Shown here: piece after piece, positions 63,340 to 64,000 of the stretch
Position numbering within the stretch: the first letter of the stretch is position 1
How the letters are laid out: each line of letters starts with the position of its first letter
DNA from: PALSA-693 sp963781155
Lineage (GTDB): Bacteria > Actinomycetota > Acidimicrobiia > Acidimicrobiales > Palsa-688
Reading direction: 5' to 3'
Assembly (NCBI GenBank): GCA_963781155.1
Contig: CAWAEC010000011.1
Span: 62,001 to 126,000, forward strand
Length of the DNA: 64,000 nucleotides
Program-made: the position numbers and the translations under genes
Notes under the pieces: generated by a model
The model's database searches: none
What the model was told of the DNA's origin: nothing
What the model saw: the letters and a program-made list of their open reading frames with translations, nothing else

Positions 63340-63939
63340 ACCCCGCCCCAAGAAGCACCAGCCGAGCCGCTACCGGCGGCATCGCTGCCCGGGACCTACC
63401 CCGGGGAGGGTGCATCGGTAGAAGTCTGGATTCTCGGTGCCTCGGGCGGTTCGAGCGCCGAAGTCGCCGGCGAGCGAGGGCTGCGCTTCGCCGCCTCCTA
63501 CCACCACAGTGCGAGCACGGTCCTTGACGCAGTCGACGCCTACCGGGGCGCCTTCCGCCCAGATGCGGAGCTGGCCAAGCCCTACGTATCGGTATCGGCT
63601 GACGTGGTAGTCGGGCCCGACGACGCGGCCGCGGCCCGGCTGGATTCGGGGTACGGGCTGTGGGTGCGGAGCATTCGCCACGGCGCCGGCGCGATCCCCT
63701 TTCCCACGCCGGACGAGGCGTCCGGCCACCGATGGAGCGACGAGGACCGGGAACTAGTCAAGGACCGGATCGACACCCAGCTCGTTGGTTCCCCGGCGAA
63801 CGTTGCCAACCAGCTGGAACAACTGAAGGAGGTCACGGGCGCCGACGAATTGGCAATCACCACCATCACCCACCAGCACGCGGACCGGGTGCGCTCCTAC
63901 AAGTTGCTCGCAGAAGAGTGGCACCGGCGGGGGTCGTGA
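63340..63939 (+). pseudogene. 5'-truncated luciferase-like (LLM) oxidoreductase
   Basis: One open frame, without a usable start codon, reads GTYPGEGASVEVWILGASGGS, AGERGLRFAASYHHSASTVL, AYRGAFRPDAELAKPYVSVSADVVVG and ends with a typical LLM C-terminus (LVGSPANVANQLEQLKEVTGADELAITTITH) to TGA 63937-63939. This equals the C-terminal half (roughly 200 residues) of bacterial alkanal monooxygenase-like flavoproteins. The N-terminal half with its flavin-binding barrel strands is absent; upstream, the frame meets a stop at 63313. An internal ATG/GTG could start a 111-residue piece from 63604, but this would be inactive. Likely a decayed gene. Confidence 0.65.
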
Positions 63940-64000
63940 GTCGAAGCGGGAGGCAGGTGAGCTAGTGGCGCCCGAACGCCAGTGATCAGCAGTAGGCCAC

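Overview
The window looks like chromosomal DNA of a high-GC actinobacterium. The evidence is strongly GC-biased codon use, several ATGA-type stop/start overlaps, a MerR-type HTH fused to a citrate synthase fold, F420/flavin luciferase-like monooxygenases, a LytR-CpsA-Psr wall ligase and a fatty-acyl reductase/HAD fusion. The class cannot be fixed from this alone; Acidimicrobiia or a related deep actinobacterial lineage is my guess. Several genes carry single-base lesions or stop codons, so part of the window is decaying or the assembly has indel errors.

1-13.3 kb is an accessory catabolic region. It holds the end of a TesB thioesterase, a frameshifted amidohydrolase coupled to an NHL propeller protein, an enoyl-CoA hydratase, a quinone-oxidoreductase-like MDR, the ruins of a metallo-beta-lactamase-fold gene, an SDR overlapping a VOC protein, a second amidohydrolase, an FMN hydroxyacid oxidase, a crotonase that keeps the catalytic pattern of 6-oxocamphor hydrolase, a luciferase-like oxidoreductase, an acyl-CoA ligase and a SnoaL-like protein. 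Together they suggest oxidation and ring cleavage of a cyclic ketone or terpenoid-like substrate, followed by CoA activation and beta-oxidation. The substrate is inference.

13.4-30.8 kb is envelope and signalling: two divergent phosphodiester-glycosidase-domain proteins around a broken membrane gene, an OmpR-type two-component system, a D-2-hydroxyacid dehydrogenase, a DUF2236 oxygenase-like protein, an LCP wall ligase, an OafA-type acyltransferase with SGNH domain, a PNPOx-like protein, an APH-like kinase, a large GH63-like glucosidase and a small secreted DUF5666-like protein. Two tandem-repeat blocks follow (30.9-31.4 kb).

31.5-43.9 kb is core metabolism with an insert: citrate synthase divergent from an HTH/citrate-synthase-like protein that lost both catalytic histidines, with a palindromic operator between them; lgt; tRNA-Val(GAC); an unrecognised two-gene module closed by a perfect hairpin; two hypothetical genes; aspS divergent from acnA; a 121-bp tandem duplication; and a LysR regulator.

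44.0-53.7 kb is the most interesting block. A HAD/PlsC fusion and an Ala/Pro-rich membrane protein converge on a tightly coupled four-gene operon (acyl reductase-HAD fusion, zinc MDR, LarA-like protein, PlsC acyltransferase) that diverges from a TetR repressor over an inverted repeat. It reads as an uncharacterised lipid-building or lipid-modifying pathway. 53.7-63.9 kb has two coupled membrane/charged proteins, a repeated palindromic element, gltD-gltB, a secreted HAF-repeat protein, TrmO and a 5'-truncated luciferase-like fragment.
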